64,000 nt of DNA, from assembly GCA_963974345.1 (NCBI GenBank), contig CAXBBW010000015.1, positions 1-64,000 on the forward strand. The letters run 5' to 3'. The DNA is from RHLJ01 sp963974345 (GTDB taxonomy: Bacteria; Bacteroidota; Rhodothermia; Balneolales; Balneolaceae). This document shows, one piece after another, positions 51,125-59,763 of this stretch. The number at the start of each line of letters is the position of its first letter. Position 1 is the first letter of the stretch. A program made the translations under genes and the position numbers. Under the pieces are notes generated by a model. That model was not told the origin of the DNA, ran no database searches, and was given only the letters and a program-made list of their open reading frames with translations.

Positions 51125-52864
51125 TCACTCCAATCTTATTTCTGCTACACCCGAGCCACTCGGCACCATCGGGAATACATTATTTTCTTTGCCAACCATT
51201 ACTTCTAGAAAATACGAACCATCATAGTTTATGAATTCTTCAACTGCAGCTTCTAATTTTTCTCGCACAGTAACTTTATTTGTTTTAATATAAAATCCTG
51301 CCGCTAAAGCTTGGAAGTTAGGGTTTTCCATAATGGTAGAGGAGTAGCGTTTATCGAAGAAAAGCTGTTGCCATTGCCTAACCATTCCTAAAAACTCATT
51401 ATTAAGCAATAGTACTTTTACTTTTGCTCCGGTTTGATGAATGGTTGCCATTTCTTGTAAAGTCATTTGGAATCCACCATCACCAACTACACAAATTACG
51501 GTACGATTTGGAGCGCCAAGTTGAGCGCCAAGAGCTGCGGGTAAACCAAAACCCATTGTTCCAAGTCCACCTGAAGTGATGTTACTTTTCGATTTAGTGA
51601 ATTTGGTATATCGGCAAGCTACCATTTGGTGTTGACCAACGTCAGTAACTAATACAGCATCACCGCCCGTTTTATCATTGATGATGCGAATTACTTCGCC
51701 CATACTTAAAATTTCAGTTTTCGGATGAAGCTCATCTTGAATGACTTTTTCATGTTCTAGAGCATCACAATCTCTGAATTTCTGCAACCAATCATGGTGG
51801 CTTGCAGGATTCACATATTTGATTAATTCAGTCAATGATTCTTTAGCATCTCCCAGAACAGGAATATCAGCAGGTACGTTTTTATTGATCTCAGCAGGAT
51901 CAATTTCTAAATGGATTACTTTTGCTTGCTTGGCATATTTGGAGAGATTTCCTGTTACACGATCATCGAATCGCATTCCAATGGCAATTAATACATCACA
52001 CTCATTAGTAAGCAGATTCGGTCCATAATTTCCGTGCATACCTAACATTCCAACATTAAGCGGATGATCGGTTTCAAGGGCTGAAAGTCCCATGATTGTC
52101 CATGCAGAAGGGATTCCAGTCTTTTCAATAAATTCTTTAAACTCAGCTTCTGCGTTTGCTAAAATCACCCCTTGCCCAAATAATATATAAGGACGTTTAG
52201 CAGAGTTTATAAGTTCTGCAGCTTCTTTTACTTTTTCAATATCCAATGCTGGTCTTGGGATGTAGCTTCGAACGTTAGTGCATTTCTTATAATCGAAATC
52301 GAGTTCATTAAACTGGGCATCTTTGGTGATGTCAACTAAAACAGGTCCTGGTCGGCCAGAACGAGCAATAAAGAAGGCTTTAGCAAGTGCGTTTGGGATT
52401 TCTTCTGCTTTTGTTACTTGAAAATTCCATTTTGTTACTGGCATCGAAATTCCAATAATATCTGTTTCCTGAAAAGCATCACTTCCTAAAAGGGAAGAAG
52501 GAACCTGTCCAGTGATACAAACCATTGGTGTGGAATCTATTTGAGCATCCGCAATTCCAGTAATCAAGTTCGTAGCTCCTGGACCGGAAGTTGCTAAGCA
52601 AACACCAACTTTTCCTGAAACTCGGGCATAACCTTGCGCGGCGTGCGTTGCCCCTTGCTCATGGCGAGCTAAAACATGCTGTACATGATCTTGATGATCA
52701 TAAAGAGCGTCATAAACGGGCATAATTGCTCCTCCTGGATATCCAAAGACTAAATCGACACCTTCTTCAATTAAAATACGAACGACCGCTTCAGCTCCGC
52801 TAATACGTTCTGTTGTTGAAGTTTTTATTGATTCGATTTTATCTGGTGTTTCTACAGTTGCCAT
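51125..52864 (-). CDS. ilvB: Acetolactate synthase large (catalytic) subunit
   Basis: A 579-residue ThDP-dependent enzyme making acetolactate from pyruvate, or acetohydroxybutyrate from pyruvate and oxobutanoate. The catalytic glutamate lies in ARHEQGATHAAQGYAR, the FAD-associated region in the centre includes AIGMRFDDRVTGNL, and the ThDP/metal motif is GDGGFQMTLQEMATIHQ followed by VLLLNNEFLGMVRQWQ. The length is normal. It is 21 bases downstream of ilvD and directly before ilvN. Confidence 0.96.
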   Translation of the reverse strand: MATVETPDKIESIKTSTTERISGAEAVVRILIEEGVDLVFGYPGGAIMPVYDALYDHQDHVQHVLARHEQGATHAAQGYARVSGKVGVCLATSGPGATNLITGIADAQIDSTPMVCITGQVPSSLLGSDAFQETDIIGISMPVTKWNFQVTKAEEIPNALAKAFFIARSGRPGPVLVDITKDAQFNELDFDYKKCTNVRSYIPRPALDIEKVKEAAELINSAKRPYILFGQGVILANAEAEFKEFIEKTGIPSAWTIMGLSALETDHPLNVGMLGMHGNYGPNLLTNECDVLIAIGMRFDDRVTGNLSKYAKQAKVIHLEIDPAEINKNVPADIPVLGDAKESLTELIKYVNPASHHDWLQKFRDCDALEHEKVIQDELHPKTEILSMGEVIRIINDKTGGDAVLVTDVGQHQMVACRYTKFTKSKSNITSGGLGTMGFGLPAALGAQLGAPNRTVICVVGDGGFQMTLQEMATIHQTGAKVKVLLLNNEFLGMVRQWQQLFFDKRYSSTIMENPNFQALAAGFYIKTNKVTVREKLEAAVEEFINYDGSYFLEVMVGKENNVFPMVPSGSGVAEIRLE

Positions 52865-52885
52865 AGTTTTTAGATTTATTGGCAG

Positions 52886-54565
52886 TTAAAATTCGTCAGT
52901 TACACAGCCTTCAGAAGCCGATGAAACAGTTTTAGCGTATTTATACAATTGACCTCGTTGTTCTTTTAAGGGAGGTTCTATCCATTCGGCTCTTCTTGAT
53001 GCTAATTCTTTCTCACTAAGTTCAACATGGATCTCATTTTTCTCTGCATCAATTCGGATGTGGTCGCCATCTTTTACTAAGGCAATGTTTCCACCAGTTT
53101 GAGCTTCAGGAGTTACATGACCTACTACAAAACCATGAGATCCTCCTGAAAACCGACCATCGGTAATAAGAGCCACTTCTTTACCAAGACCAGCGCCCAT
53201 TATAGCAGAAGTAGGTTTTAACATTTCTGGCATACCTGGTCCACCTTTGGGACCAACATATCGGATTATGATAACATCACCTTTTTGAACTTTACCTTCA
53301 CCAATTCCATCGTTGGCTTCTTCCTCACCGTCAAAAACTCGAGCCGTTCCAGAGAAAGCTAACCCTTCTTTTCCTGTAATTTTTGCTACAGCACCCTCGG
53401 TCGCGAGGTTACCGTATAAAATTTGAATATGACCACTTTCTTTGATTGGGTTATCAAGCTTATGAATTACATCTTGATTAATCTGAAATGGTTCAACTTC
53501 AGCTAAATTTTCAGCAATAGTTTTTCCAGTTACGGTTAAGCAATCACCGTGAAGCATACCATTTTCGAGCATATATTTCATTACAGCAGGAATACCACCT
53601 ACTTTATGAAGGTCTTCCATTACATACTTGCCACTAGGTTTTAAATCACCAAGGAAAGGGGTAGAATCACTTATTTCCTGAAAATCTTTTAAAGTGAATT
53701 CAATATCAGCTGATTTAGCAATCGCCAGCATATGAAGCACTGCGTTTGTTGAACCACCTAGTACCGTTACTAATCGAAATGCATTTTCGAGTGACTTTTT
53801 TGTAAGAATATCTTTTGGTTTGATGTCTTTTTCGAGAAGGGTATATAAATATTTTCCTACATCTTCACATTCAAGAACTTTGACACTATTTGTAGCAGGA
53901 TTAGATGAGTTATATGGAAGTGTGAGTCCCATTGCTTCAATAGCGGATGCCATGGTATTAGCTGTGTACATACCACCGCAAGCACCGGGTCCTGGACATG
54001 AATTCATTACAATATCTTTGAATTCTTGATCATCAATTGAACCTGATACTTTTTGTCCCCAAGCTTCGAAAGCTGAAACAACATCTAATTTCTTTCCATT
54101 ATGATGCCCTGGGGCGATAGTACCACCATAAATCATAATTGCAGGCCTATTAACTCTAAGCATTGCCATTACAGCGCCTGGCATATTTTTATCACAACCT
54201 ACAATAGCAGCCATTCCATCATAGCTCATTCCTTTAACTACAGACTCCATAGAATCTGCGATTAAATCGCGGGAAGGGAGAGAGTATCTCATTCCAGGGG
54301 TTCCCATCGAAATACCGTCACTAATCCCAATTGTATTGAAAATCAATCCGGTTAAATTTGAAGCATTAACACCGCGTTTTACATGTACAGCTAAATCATT
54401 TAAATGCATATTACATGGATTACCTTCGTAGCCAGTGCTTGCGATACCGATCATTGGCTTTTTCAGATCCTCATCATTTAAACCTAATGCATGAAGCATT
54501 GCTTGTGCAGCAGGCTGTGAGCCATCTTGTGTAATGTGTTTGCTAAATTTATTTAGTTCCGCCAT
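52886..54565 (-). CDS. ilvD: Dihydroxy-acid dehydratase
   Basis: A 559-residue iron-sulfur dehydratase converting dihydroxy acids to 2-oxo acids in valine and isoleucine synthesis. Cluster cysteines are in GNPCNMHLND, VGCDKNMPGA and NSCPGPGACGGMYTANTMA. Substrate segments GRFSGGSHGFVVGHV and TSAIMGAGLG are present. The ATG complementary to 54563-54565 fits homologues; a TTG 12 bases upstream is less likely. It is the first structural gene of ilvDBNC and is preceded by an apparent attenuator. Confidence 0.96.
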   Translation of the reverse strand: MAELNKFSKHITQDGSQPAAQAMLHALGLNDEDLKKPMIGIASTGYEGNPCNMHLNDLAVHVKRGVNASNLTGLIFNTIGISDGISMGTPGMRYSLPSRDLIADSMESVVKGMSYDGMAAIVGCDKNMPGAVMAMLRVNRPAIMIYGGTIAPGHHNGKKLDVVSAFEAWGQKVSGSIDDQEFKDIVMNSCPGPGACGGMYTANTMASAIEAMGLTLPYNSSNPATNSVKVLECEDVGKYLYTLLEKDIKPKDILTKKSLENAFRLVTVLGGSTNAVLHMLAIAKSADIEFTLKDFQEISDSTPFLGDLKPSGKYVMEDLHKVGGIPAVMKYMLENGMLHGDCLTVTGKTIAENLAEVEPFQINQDVIHKLDNPIKESGHIQILYGNLATEGAVAKITGKEGLAFSGTARVFDGEEEANDGIGEGKVQKGDVIIIRYVGPKGGPGMPEMLKPTSAIMGAGLGKEVALITDGRFSGGSHGFVVGHVTPEAQTGGNIALVKDGDHIRIDAEKNEIHVELSEKELASRRAEWIEPPLKEQRGQLYKYAKTVSSASEGCVTDEF

Positions 54566-54589
54566 TCGTGTATTCAAAAATTATTAATC

Positions 54590-54626
54590 AAAAAAAAAGC
54601 CTACCGGGTTAGGGAAGGCTTTTTTT
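54590..54626 (-). terminator. Attenuator terminator upstream of ilvD
   Basis: On the minus strand, AAAAAAAGCCT (54626-54616) pairs with AGGCTTTTTTT (54602-54592) around the loop TCCCTAACCCGGT, followed by a run of nine T in all (54598-54590). It ends 25 bases before the ilvD start, so it lies in the leader, not at the end of a gene. The loop and 5' arm can pair with the leader peptide's distal codons instead. Confidence 0.9.
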
Positions 54627-54645
54627 AGTTTCTAAATCTGGTTTA

Positions 54646-54723
54646 TCAACATATAGCTTTCCCTAGTCGGTATGAAATACCAATGACTCGAATAATGACC
54701 AAAGAAATGACAGTTGATAGCAT
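54646..54723 (-). CDS. ilv leader peptide (attenuator), 25 aa
   Basis: A 25-codon frame from ATG (complement of 54721-54723) to TGA (complement of 54646-54648). Codons 5-16 encode VISLVIIRVIGI, and overall it has six Ile, three Val and three Leu. This composition and position are those of IlvL-type leader peptides, although sequence similarity is only in the Ile/Val-rich core. The codons just after the rich stretch (18-23, TACCGACTAGGGAAAGC) form the 5' arm of a predicted antiterminator. Ribosome stalling on uncharged Ile, Val or Leu tRNA would leave this arm free. The peptide itself probably has no function after synthesis. Confidence 0.85.
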   Translation of the reverse strand: MLSTVISLVIIRVIGISYRLGKAIC

Positions 54724-54745
54724 GTATTTAAATTTCTTATGGATG

Positions 54746-54778
54746 CAAAGTAATGGGTATTAGTCTCTAATATCAACA
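54746..54778 (-). promoter_or_regulatory. Candidate ilvDBNC promoter
   Basis: On the minus strand, TGTTGA (54778-54773) and TTACTTTG (54753-54746) resemble the -33 and -7 elements of Bacteroidota promoters, with a 20-base spacer after TTG and one mismatch to TAnnTTTG. The predicted transcription start is near 54739, about 16 bases before the leader-peptide ATG. Confidence 0.5.
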
Positions 54779-54823
54779 GTATTTTGAAATAAATATAAGA
54801 ATTAATGGAATGGCCAACGCAAA

Positions 54824-56371
54824 CTAGTGAATATTTCGAGGCTTAAATTTACCTTTAATGATATCCTGAATGGGTTTATTATCGATTTTTGACTCCAACC
54901 ACGATATGATGTCCAAATATAAAAAAGCTCGTCTTTGATAAGGTTTTTTCTGTATATCGATGAGCTTTTCTCTCAAATTTATAAATTTATTTTTTAAATC
55001 TTTGGGGTCCATAGAGGTTAAGTTTCTGAGAAACTTCAAAATTTCTTCTTGAACAGAGTTTAAATCATTCATCTTTATTATGAATCTATAGGTCGAACGA
55101 ACTTGGTACTCTAACAGTGTTTGGTTACCTAACTCAAAGTGTGCGATTAAATTCAAAATTCGTGCAAAGCAATGAATGTCTTCTCTTAGCCTCGGATCAG
55201 GGTAATTGATGATTTTATTTAGATATAAAATAGCTTCTTCAATTTTACCAGCTCCAAAGTACAAACAAGCTATTTTATAGTAAAAAACGAGGATTCTATG
55301 TGGATCAATACGACTTTCAAACCTATCGATTTCTTTAGTTAGCTTGGGCACGATTGATAATCCTTCATCAAAAGTACCCGCAATAAAGTGTTGATTAAAT
55401 AGCGAGGTATAATAGTATTGAAAGCCCAAAGTTTCGAGGTTTTCATTAGACCTTGATGGTGGATGGTCTAAAAAAGCTTTTAGTTGTTTTACCTCTTGTT
55501 CATGCTTTTCAAAATGTCCCAAAATAAACAATGCCTCCAGCAAAACATGCTTGCCCTTTAAATACCAGATAGGTTCGAGTTCAAGCATTTCTGGGTTTTT
55601 ATCAAAATGTTCTACCCATTTTTGTGCATATCTGTATTGCATTAAAAAATCCTGAACAATCAGGCTATACCAAGCATGAGATACATTTAAATAGTGTTGT
55701 TCAAAAAATCCGATGTTCTCTAAATCAATTTCAGAGAGAGCTTTGTTAAAGAATTTTTCTGTTATGTAAAAGTCTTGTTCACTCCTAACATGTCCTGCTT
55801 TAATATAAATACCGTACAATCGAAGTGATAAATTTGAAAGGGCATGATAGCGCTCTACAGAACGCACTGATTCTTCAGTTTCTTCTATTAAAAAATCAGC
55901 TCTATTCCGTAAACTTCTTGTTATATATTGGGATTCAATTAGTTTTTCAAAACCTAGAATTTCAGTAGTAAGTGTAATTCTATTATGATGATATGAGAGT
56001 GCTTTTGCTTTCTCTAGTATTTTTAAACTTTGCTTATAAAGTCCTTTATCATATAAAATTCGTGCGTAGTCGATCTGTTCGCGAAGTTGAATATCAATAT
56101 TGTGATTCACATAACTCAACCTAAGACTTGTCAATATCTGTTTATATAAATGTGCCTTCAAATTAGAAAGTTGGGACTTTTTTAGATCTGTTATTTTTGT
56201 AATTACAATATCTTCATCGTAATCTTTGGCTTTATCTACAGCATCAAAAAGCTGGATGAATTTGGCGTCATCAGTACTGTTTCTTAGTGCATAAATCTTA
56301 AAACCTCTTTTTTCGGCTTTCGAGAGAGATTTAATTAGCTGAAAAAGATGATCATTTGGTTGGTTGGCCAT
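54824..56371 (-). CDS. Large alpha-helical protein of unknown function
   Basis: A 515-residue, mostly helical soluble protein with no signal peptide. It begins MANQPNDHLFQLIKSLSKAE, and much of it shows TPR-like helical pairs, for example YDKGLYKQSLKILEKAKALS and IEEAILYLNKIINYPDPRLR. I recognise it only as a family seen in Bacteroidota without a name. It lies between the divergent ilv and leu promoters and points toward ilvD, about 100 bases upstream of the leader. A role in amino acid control is possible from position but unsupported. Confidence 0.75.
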   Translation of the reverse strand: MANQPNDHLFQLIKSLSKAEKRGFKIYALRNSTDDAKFIQLFDAVDKAKDYDEDIVITKITDLKKSQLSNLKAHLYKQILTSLRLSYVNHNIDIQLREQIDYARILYDKGLYKQSLKILEKAKALSYHHNRITLTTEILGFEKLIESQYITRSLRNRADFLIEETEESVRSVERYHALSNLSLRLYGIYIKAGHVRSEQDFYITEKFFNKALSEIDLENIGFFEQHYLNVSHAWYSLIVQDFLMQYRYAQKWVEHFDKNPEMLELEPIWYLKGKHVLLEALFILGHFEKHEQEVKQLKAFLDHPPSRSNENLETLGFQYYYTSLFNQHFIAGTFDEGLSIVPKLTKEIDRFESRIDPHRILVFYYKIACLYFGAGKIEEAILYLNKIINYPDPRLREDIHCFARILNLIAHFELGNQTLLEYQVRSTYRFIIKMNDLNSVQEEILKFLRNLTSMDPKDLKNKFINLREKLIDIQKKPYQRRAFLYLDIISWLESKIDNKPIQDIIKGKFKPRNIH

Positions 56372-56505
56372 TGTAAGAAAACGAGCTTTAAATAATATGT
56401 AAGTTGCTGAATTTAATTGTTTTGACTAATACTGTGTTGTTGTTAACAATAGTTGGGTGTTGTAATATACACCTAATTCGGTTTCGTAAGTATAAGGACT
56501 CCAAG

Positions 56506-56513
56506 TACTTTTG
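56506..56513 (+). promoter_or_regulatory. Candidate leuACDB promoter -7 element
   Basis: TACTTTTG at 56506-56513 is a perfect TAnnTTTG match. Nineteen bases upstream is TTTCG, close to the -33 TTTG. The leuA ATG is 66 bases further on. Confidence 0.55.
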
Positions 56514-56579
56514 CCTACCGATTACCAATTCTGACCAAATTAGTAATTGATAGTTGATAAGTTAGGAATCCATAGCATA

Positions 56580-57743
56580 ATGCCAAACAAGCGAATACAG
56601 ATTTTTGACACTACCTTAAGAGACGGAGAACAAGTTCCGGGCTGCCAATTAAACACTCAAGAAAAAATTGAAGTGGCTAAAGCATTGGAGAGTCTTGGAG
56701 TAGATATAATGGAAGTTGGGTTCCCGATTTCCAGTCCTGGAGATTTTGACTCTGTTCAACAAATCTCAGCAATCATTAAACATTCTACCGTTTGTGCACT
56801 ATCTCGTGCTATAGAAAAAGATATTGAAGTTGCGGCAGAAGCTGTTTCAAAAGCAGTAAGACCTAGAATTCATACAGGAATTGGAACTTCAGACAGCCAT
56901 ATTTTTGATAAGTTGAAGACAACCCGAGAAGATGTTCTTGAACGCGGAGTTGCTGCAGTTAAATTTGCAAAGAAGTTTGTCGAAGATGTAGAATTCTATG
57001 CTGAAGACGCAGGTAGAACCGAAAATGAGTATTTAGCAAAAATTATAGAAGCAGTAATTAAAGCTGGGGCGACAGTAGTTAATATACCTGACACAACAGG
57101 ATATTGTCTTCCATGGCAATATGGTGATAAGATTAAATTCCTTAAGGAAAATGTAAAGGGAATTGATAATGTGCATATTTCAACACATTGTCATAATGAT
57201 CTTGGTTTAGCTACTGCCAATTCAATCGCTGGGGTGATAAATGGTGCTACTCAAATAGAGTGTACCATTAATGGGATTGGAGAACGTGCAGGTAATGCTT
57301 CTCTTGAAGAAGTAGTCATGATTCTTCGTCAGCATAAAGAAATTAATTTAGATACTGGAATTAACACCCGTTGCTTAAAATCGATGAGTGAATTGGTTTC
57401 TAGCAAAATGGGGATGTCAGTTCAACCAAATAAAGCTATTGTTGGATCTAACGCCTTTGCGCACTCTTCTGGTATTCACCAAGATGGAGTTATTAAGAGT
57501 CGTGAAACTTACGAAATTATAGATCCTTTGGAAGTTGGGGTAGATGAATCATCTATCGTACTAACAGCAAGAAGTGGTCGAGCTGCTTTAAATTATCGAG
57601 CTAAAAAATTAGGCTTTGATGTACCCAAAGAAGTGATAGAACAACTCTATTCCGAGTTTTTGATAATCGCGGACGAAAAGAAAGTGGTACAGGATTCTGA
57701 TTTAATCGTACTTTTCTCACAAGCATCAGTCAAAACAGCCTAA
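56580..57743 (+). CDS. leuA: 2-isopropylmalate synthase (short form)
   Basis: A 387-residue enzyme that condenses acetyl-CoA with 2-oxoisovalerate, the first leucine-specific step. The catalytic barrel begins with IQIFDTTLRDGEQVPGCQLN and includes STHCHNDLGLATANS with metal-binding histidines and INGIGERAGNASLEE. The protein ends at about residue 387, so the usual C-terminal leucine-binding regulatory domain is missing. Leucine feedback by that domain is thus not expected. The ATG at 56580 gives the family start; an in-frame TTG at 56547 is unlikely. A homocitrate or citramalate synthase role is possible in principle, but the leuCDB context supports LeuA. Confidence 0.92.
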   Translation: MPNKRIQIFDTTLRDGEQVPGCQLNTQEKIEVAKALESLGVDIMEVGFPISSPGDFDSVQQISAIIKHSTVCALSRAIEKDIEVAAEAVSKAVRPRIHTGIGTSDSHIFDKLKTTREDVLERGVAAVKFAKKFVEDVEFYAEDAGRTENEYLAKIIEAVIKAGATVVNIPDTTGYCLPWQYGDKIKFLKENVKGIDNVHISTHCHNDLGLATANSIAGVINGATQIECTINGIGERAGNASLEEVVMILRQHKEINLDTGINTRCLKSMSELVSSKMGMSVQPNKAIVGSNAFAHSSGIHQDGVIKSRETYEIIDPLEVGVDESSIVLTARSGRAALNYRAKKLGFDVPKEVIEQLYSEFLIIADEKKVVQDSDLIVLFSQASVKTA

Positions 57744-57752
57744 CAAGGAATT

Positions 57753-59162
57753 ATGGGCAAAACCTTATTTGAAAAAGTCTGGGATCGGCATGTAGTTGAT
57801 ACAGTGCAAGACGGACTTGAAATTTTATACATTGATCGCCATTTAATACATGAGGTAACAAGCCCTCAAGCATTTGATGGGATTAGAAAACGAGACATCG
57901 ATATTCTTAGAAAAGAACGTATAGTTGCTACTGCAGATCATAATGTTCCAACTAAAAATCAACATCTTCCTATTAAAGATGTGCTTTCAAAATTTCAAGT
58001 AGATACTCTCACAAGAAACTGTGAAGAATTTGGAATAGAGTTATATGGATTGGGACATAAATACCAAGGCATTGTACATGTAATTGGACCTGAATTAGGA
58101 ATCACCAAGCCGGGAATGACTATTGTTTGTGGTGATAGTCATACTTCAACACATGGTGCTTTTGGAACCATCGCCTTTGGGATTGGAACCTCTCAAGTAG
58201 AGCAAGTAATGGCTACTCAGTGTTTATTACTTCAACGTCCAAAAACAATGCGTATTAACATTGAAGGTAAGCTTGGCGAAGGAATTTATTCAAAAGATAT
58301 TATTCTTTATATCATTTCGAAGTTAACCACTGCAGGCGGTACAGGATACTTCGTAGAATATGCAGGATCAGCTATTCGATCTCTTTCGATGGAAGCCAGA
58401 ATGACGATTTGTAACATGAGTATAGAGATGGGCGCTCGTGGCGGGATGATTGCTCCTGATGAAACTACATTCGATTACGTTAAAGGAAGAGAATATGCTC
58501 CAAAAGGAACGGAATTTGATAAAGCAGTAGAATATTGGAGTTCACTTTTTTCAGATGATGCTGCTGAATTTGACGCGGAATATACCTATCAAGCAGAAGA
58601 TATTGAGCCCATGATTACTTATGGAACCAATCCTGGAATGGGGATTGGAATAACTCAAAATATTCCGACTAAAGAGGTAGTGAAAAATCCTGATTCCTTA
58701 TCGAAATCATTGGAATATATGGGGCTTGAGCCTGGTGAAAGATTGCTTGGAAAGAAAATAGACAACGTATTTATTGGAAGCTGTACAAATAGCCGAATTG
58801 AAGATTTGCGAATTGTAGCCAATTATGTAAAAGGGAAAAAGAAAGCAACTCATGTTCAAGCAATGATTGTTCCAGGATCTAAACAAGTAGAAGCTCAAGC
58901 CAGAGAGGAAGGAATTCATGATATTTTGGCTGAAGCAGGTTTTGAGCTTAGGGAACCTGGTTGTTCCGCCTGTCTTGGAATGAACGAAGATAAAATTCCA
59001 AAAGGTGAATATTGTATATCTACATCAAATAGAAATTTTGAAGGTCGGCAAGGGCCTGGAGCCAGAACCATGTTAGTAAGTCCACTTACAGCAGCAGTAA
59101 TTGCTGTGGAAGGACGAATTGTTGATGTCCGTGAATTTATTGGAGAAGGAGTACCAGCATAA
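57753..59162 (+). CDS. leuC: 3-isopropylmalate dehydratase large subunit
   Basis: A 469-residue aconitase-family protein. The [4Fe-4S] cysteines are in FIGSCTNSRIEDL and EPGCSACLGMNEDK. The substrate-binding VCGDSHTSTHGAFG and the N-terminal KVWDRHVVD are intact. With LeuD it converts 2- to 3-isopropylmalate. It lies 9 bases after leuA and overlaps leuD by one base. Confidence 0.96.
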   Translation: MGKTLFEKVWDRHVVDTVQDGLEILYIDRHLIHEVTSPQAFDGIRKRDIDILRKERIVATADHNVPTKNQHLPIKDVLSKFQVDTLTRNCEEFGIELYGLGHKYQGIVHVIGPELGITKPGMTIVCGDSHTSTHGAFGTIAFGIGTSQVEQVMATQCLLLQRPKTMRINIEGKLGEGIYSKDIILYIISKLTTAGGTGYFVEYAGSAIRSLSMEARMTICNMSIEMGARGGMIAPDETTFDYVKGREYAPKGTEFDKAVEYWSSLFSDDAAEFDAEYTYQAEDIEPMITYGTNPGMGIGITQNIPTKEVVKNPDSLSKSLEYMGLEPGERLLGKKIDNVFIGSCTNSRIEDLRIVANYVKGKKKATHVQAMIVPGSKQVEAQAREEGIHDILAEAGFELREPGCSACLGMNEDKIPKGEYCISTSNRNFEGRQGPGARTMLVSPLTAAVIAVEGRIVDVREFIGEGVPA

Positions 59163-59755
59163 TGGAGAAATTCGTAAAACTAACTACTACAGTAGTTCCG
59201 CTTCCTGAACAAGATGTTGACACAGATCAGATTATACCAGCTCGATTTCTAAAAGCGACTTCAAGAGAAGGTTTTGGGGAAAATTTATTTCGAGACTGGC
59301 GATATGATCAGGAAGGAAATCCGAAAAAAGATTTTGTACTAAATGACGATACATTTTCTGGCTCAGTGTTAGTTGCTGGAGAAAATTTTGGATGTGGATC
59401 GAGTCGAGAACACGCAGCTTGGGCATTGGTTGATTATGGTTTTCGAGCGGTAGTATCTAGCTATTTCGCTGATATTTTTAAAGGAAACGCGCTCAATAAT
59501 GGGTTACTTCCTGTACAGGTAAGTCCTGAATTCTTGCAAGAAACTTTTAAACAGATAAAAGCTGATCATTCAAAAGAGGTACTTATAGACCTTGAAGCAC
59601 AAGAAATTTCGATTTCAGGAACAAAGTTTTCAGAAGGATTTGAAATTAGCCCTTATAAAAAAATGTGCTTGATTAATGGGTACGATGATATCGATTTTCT
59701 AATAAGTAACAGGGAAAAAATAGAGGCGTTCGAAAAAGAACACGTGGAGTTTTAA
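59162..59755 (+). CDS. leuD: 3-isopropylmalate dehydratase small subunit
   Basis: A 197-residue swivelling-domain subunit of isopropylmalate isomerase. The family motifs DVDTDQIIPARFLK and AGENFGCGSSREHAAWAL are present, followed by ADIFKGNALNNGLLPV. The start overlaps the leuC stop (TAATG), so translation is probably coupled. It is part of leuACDB. Confidence 0.96.
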   Translation: MEKFVKLTTTVVPLPEQDVDTDQIIPARFLKATSREGFGENLFRDWRYDQEGNPKKDFVLNDDTFSGSVLVAGENFGCGSSREHAAWALVDYGFRAVVSSYFADIFKGNALNNGLLPVQVSPEFLQETFKQIKADHSKEVLIDLEAQEISISGTKFSEGFEISPYKKMCLINGYDDIDFLISNREKIEAFEKEHVEF

Positions 59756-59763
59756 ATTTAAGC

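Noticed and set aside
56434..56550. Possible leader peptide for leuA starting GTG with three leucine codons
   Set aside because: It has only a short Leu run, overlaps the best promoter candidate (TACTTTTG at 56506), and no terminator or competing hairpin is seen before leuA.
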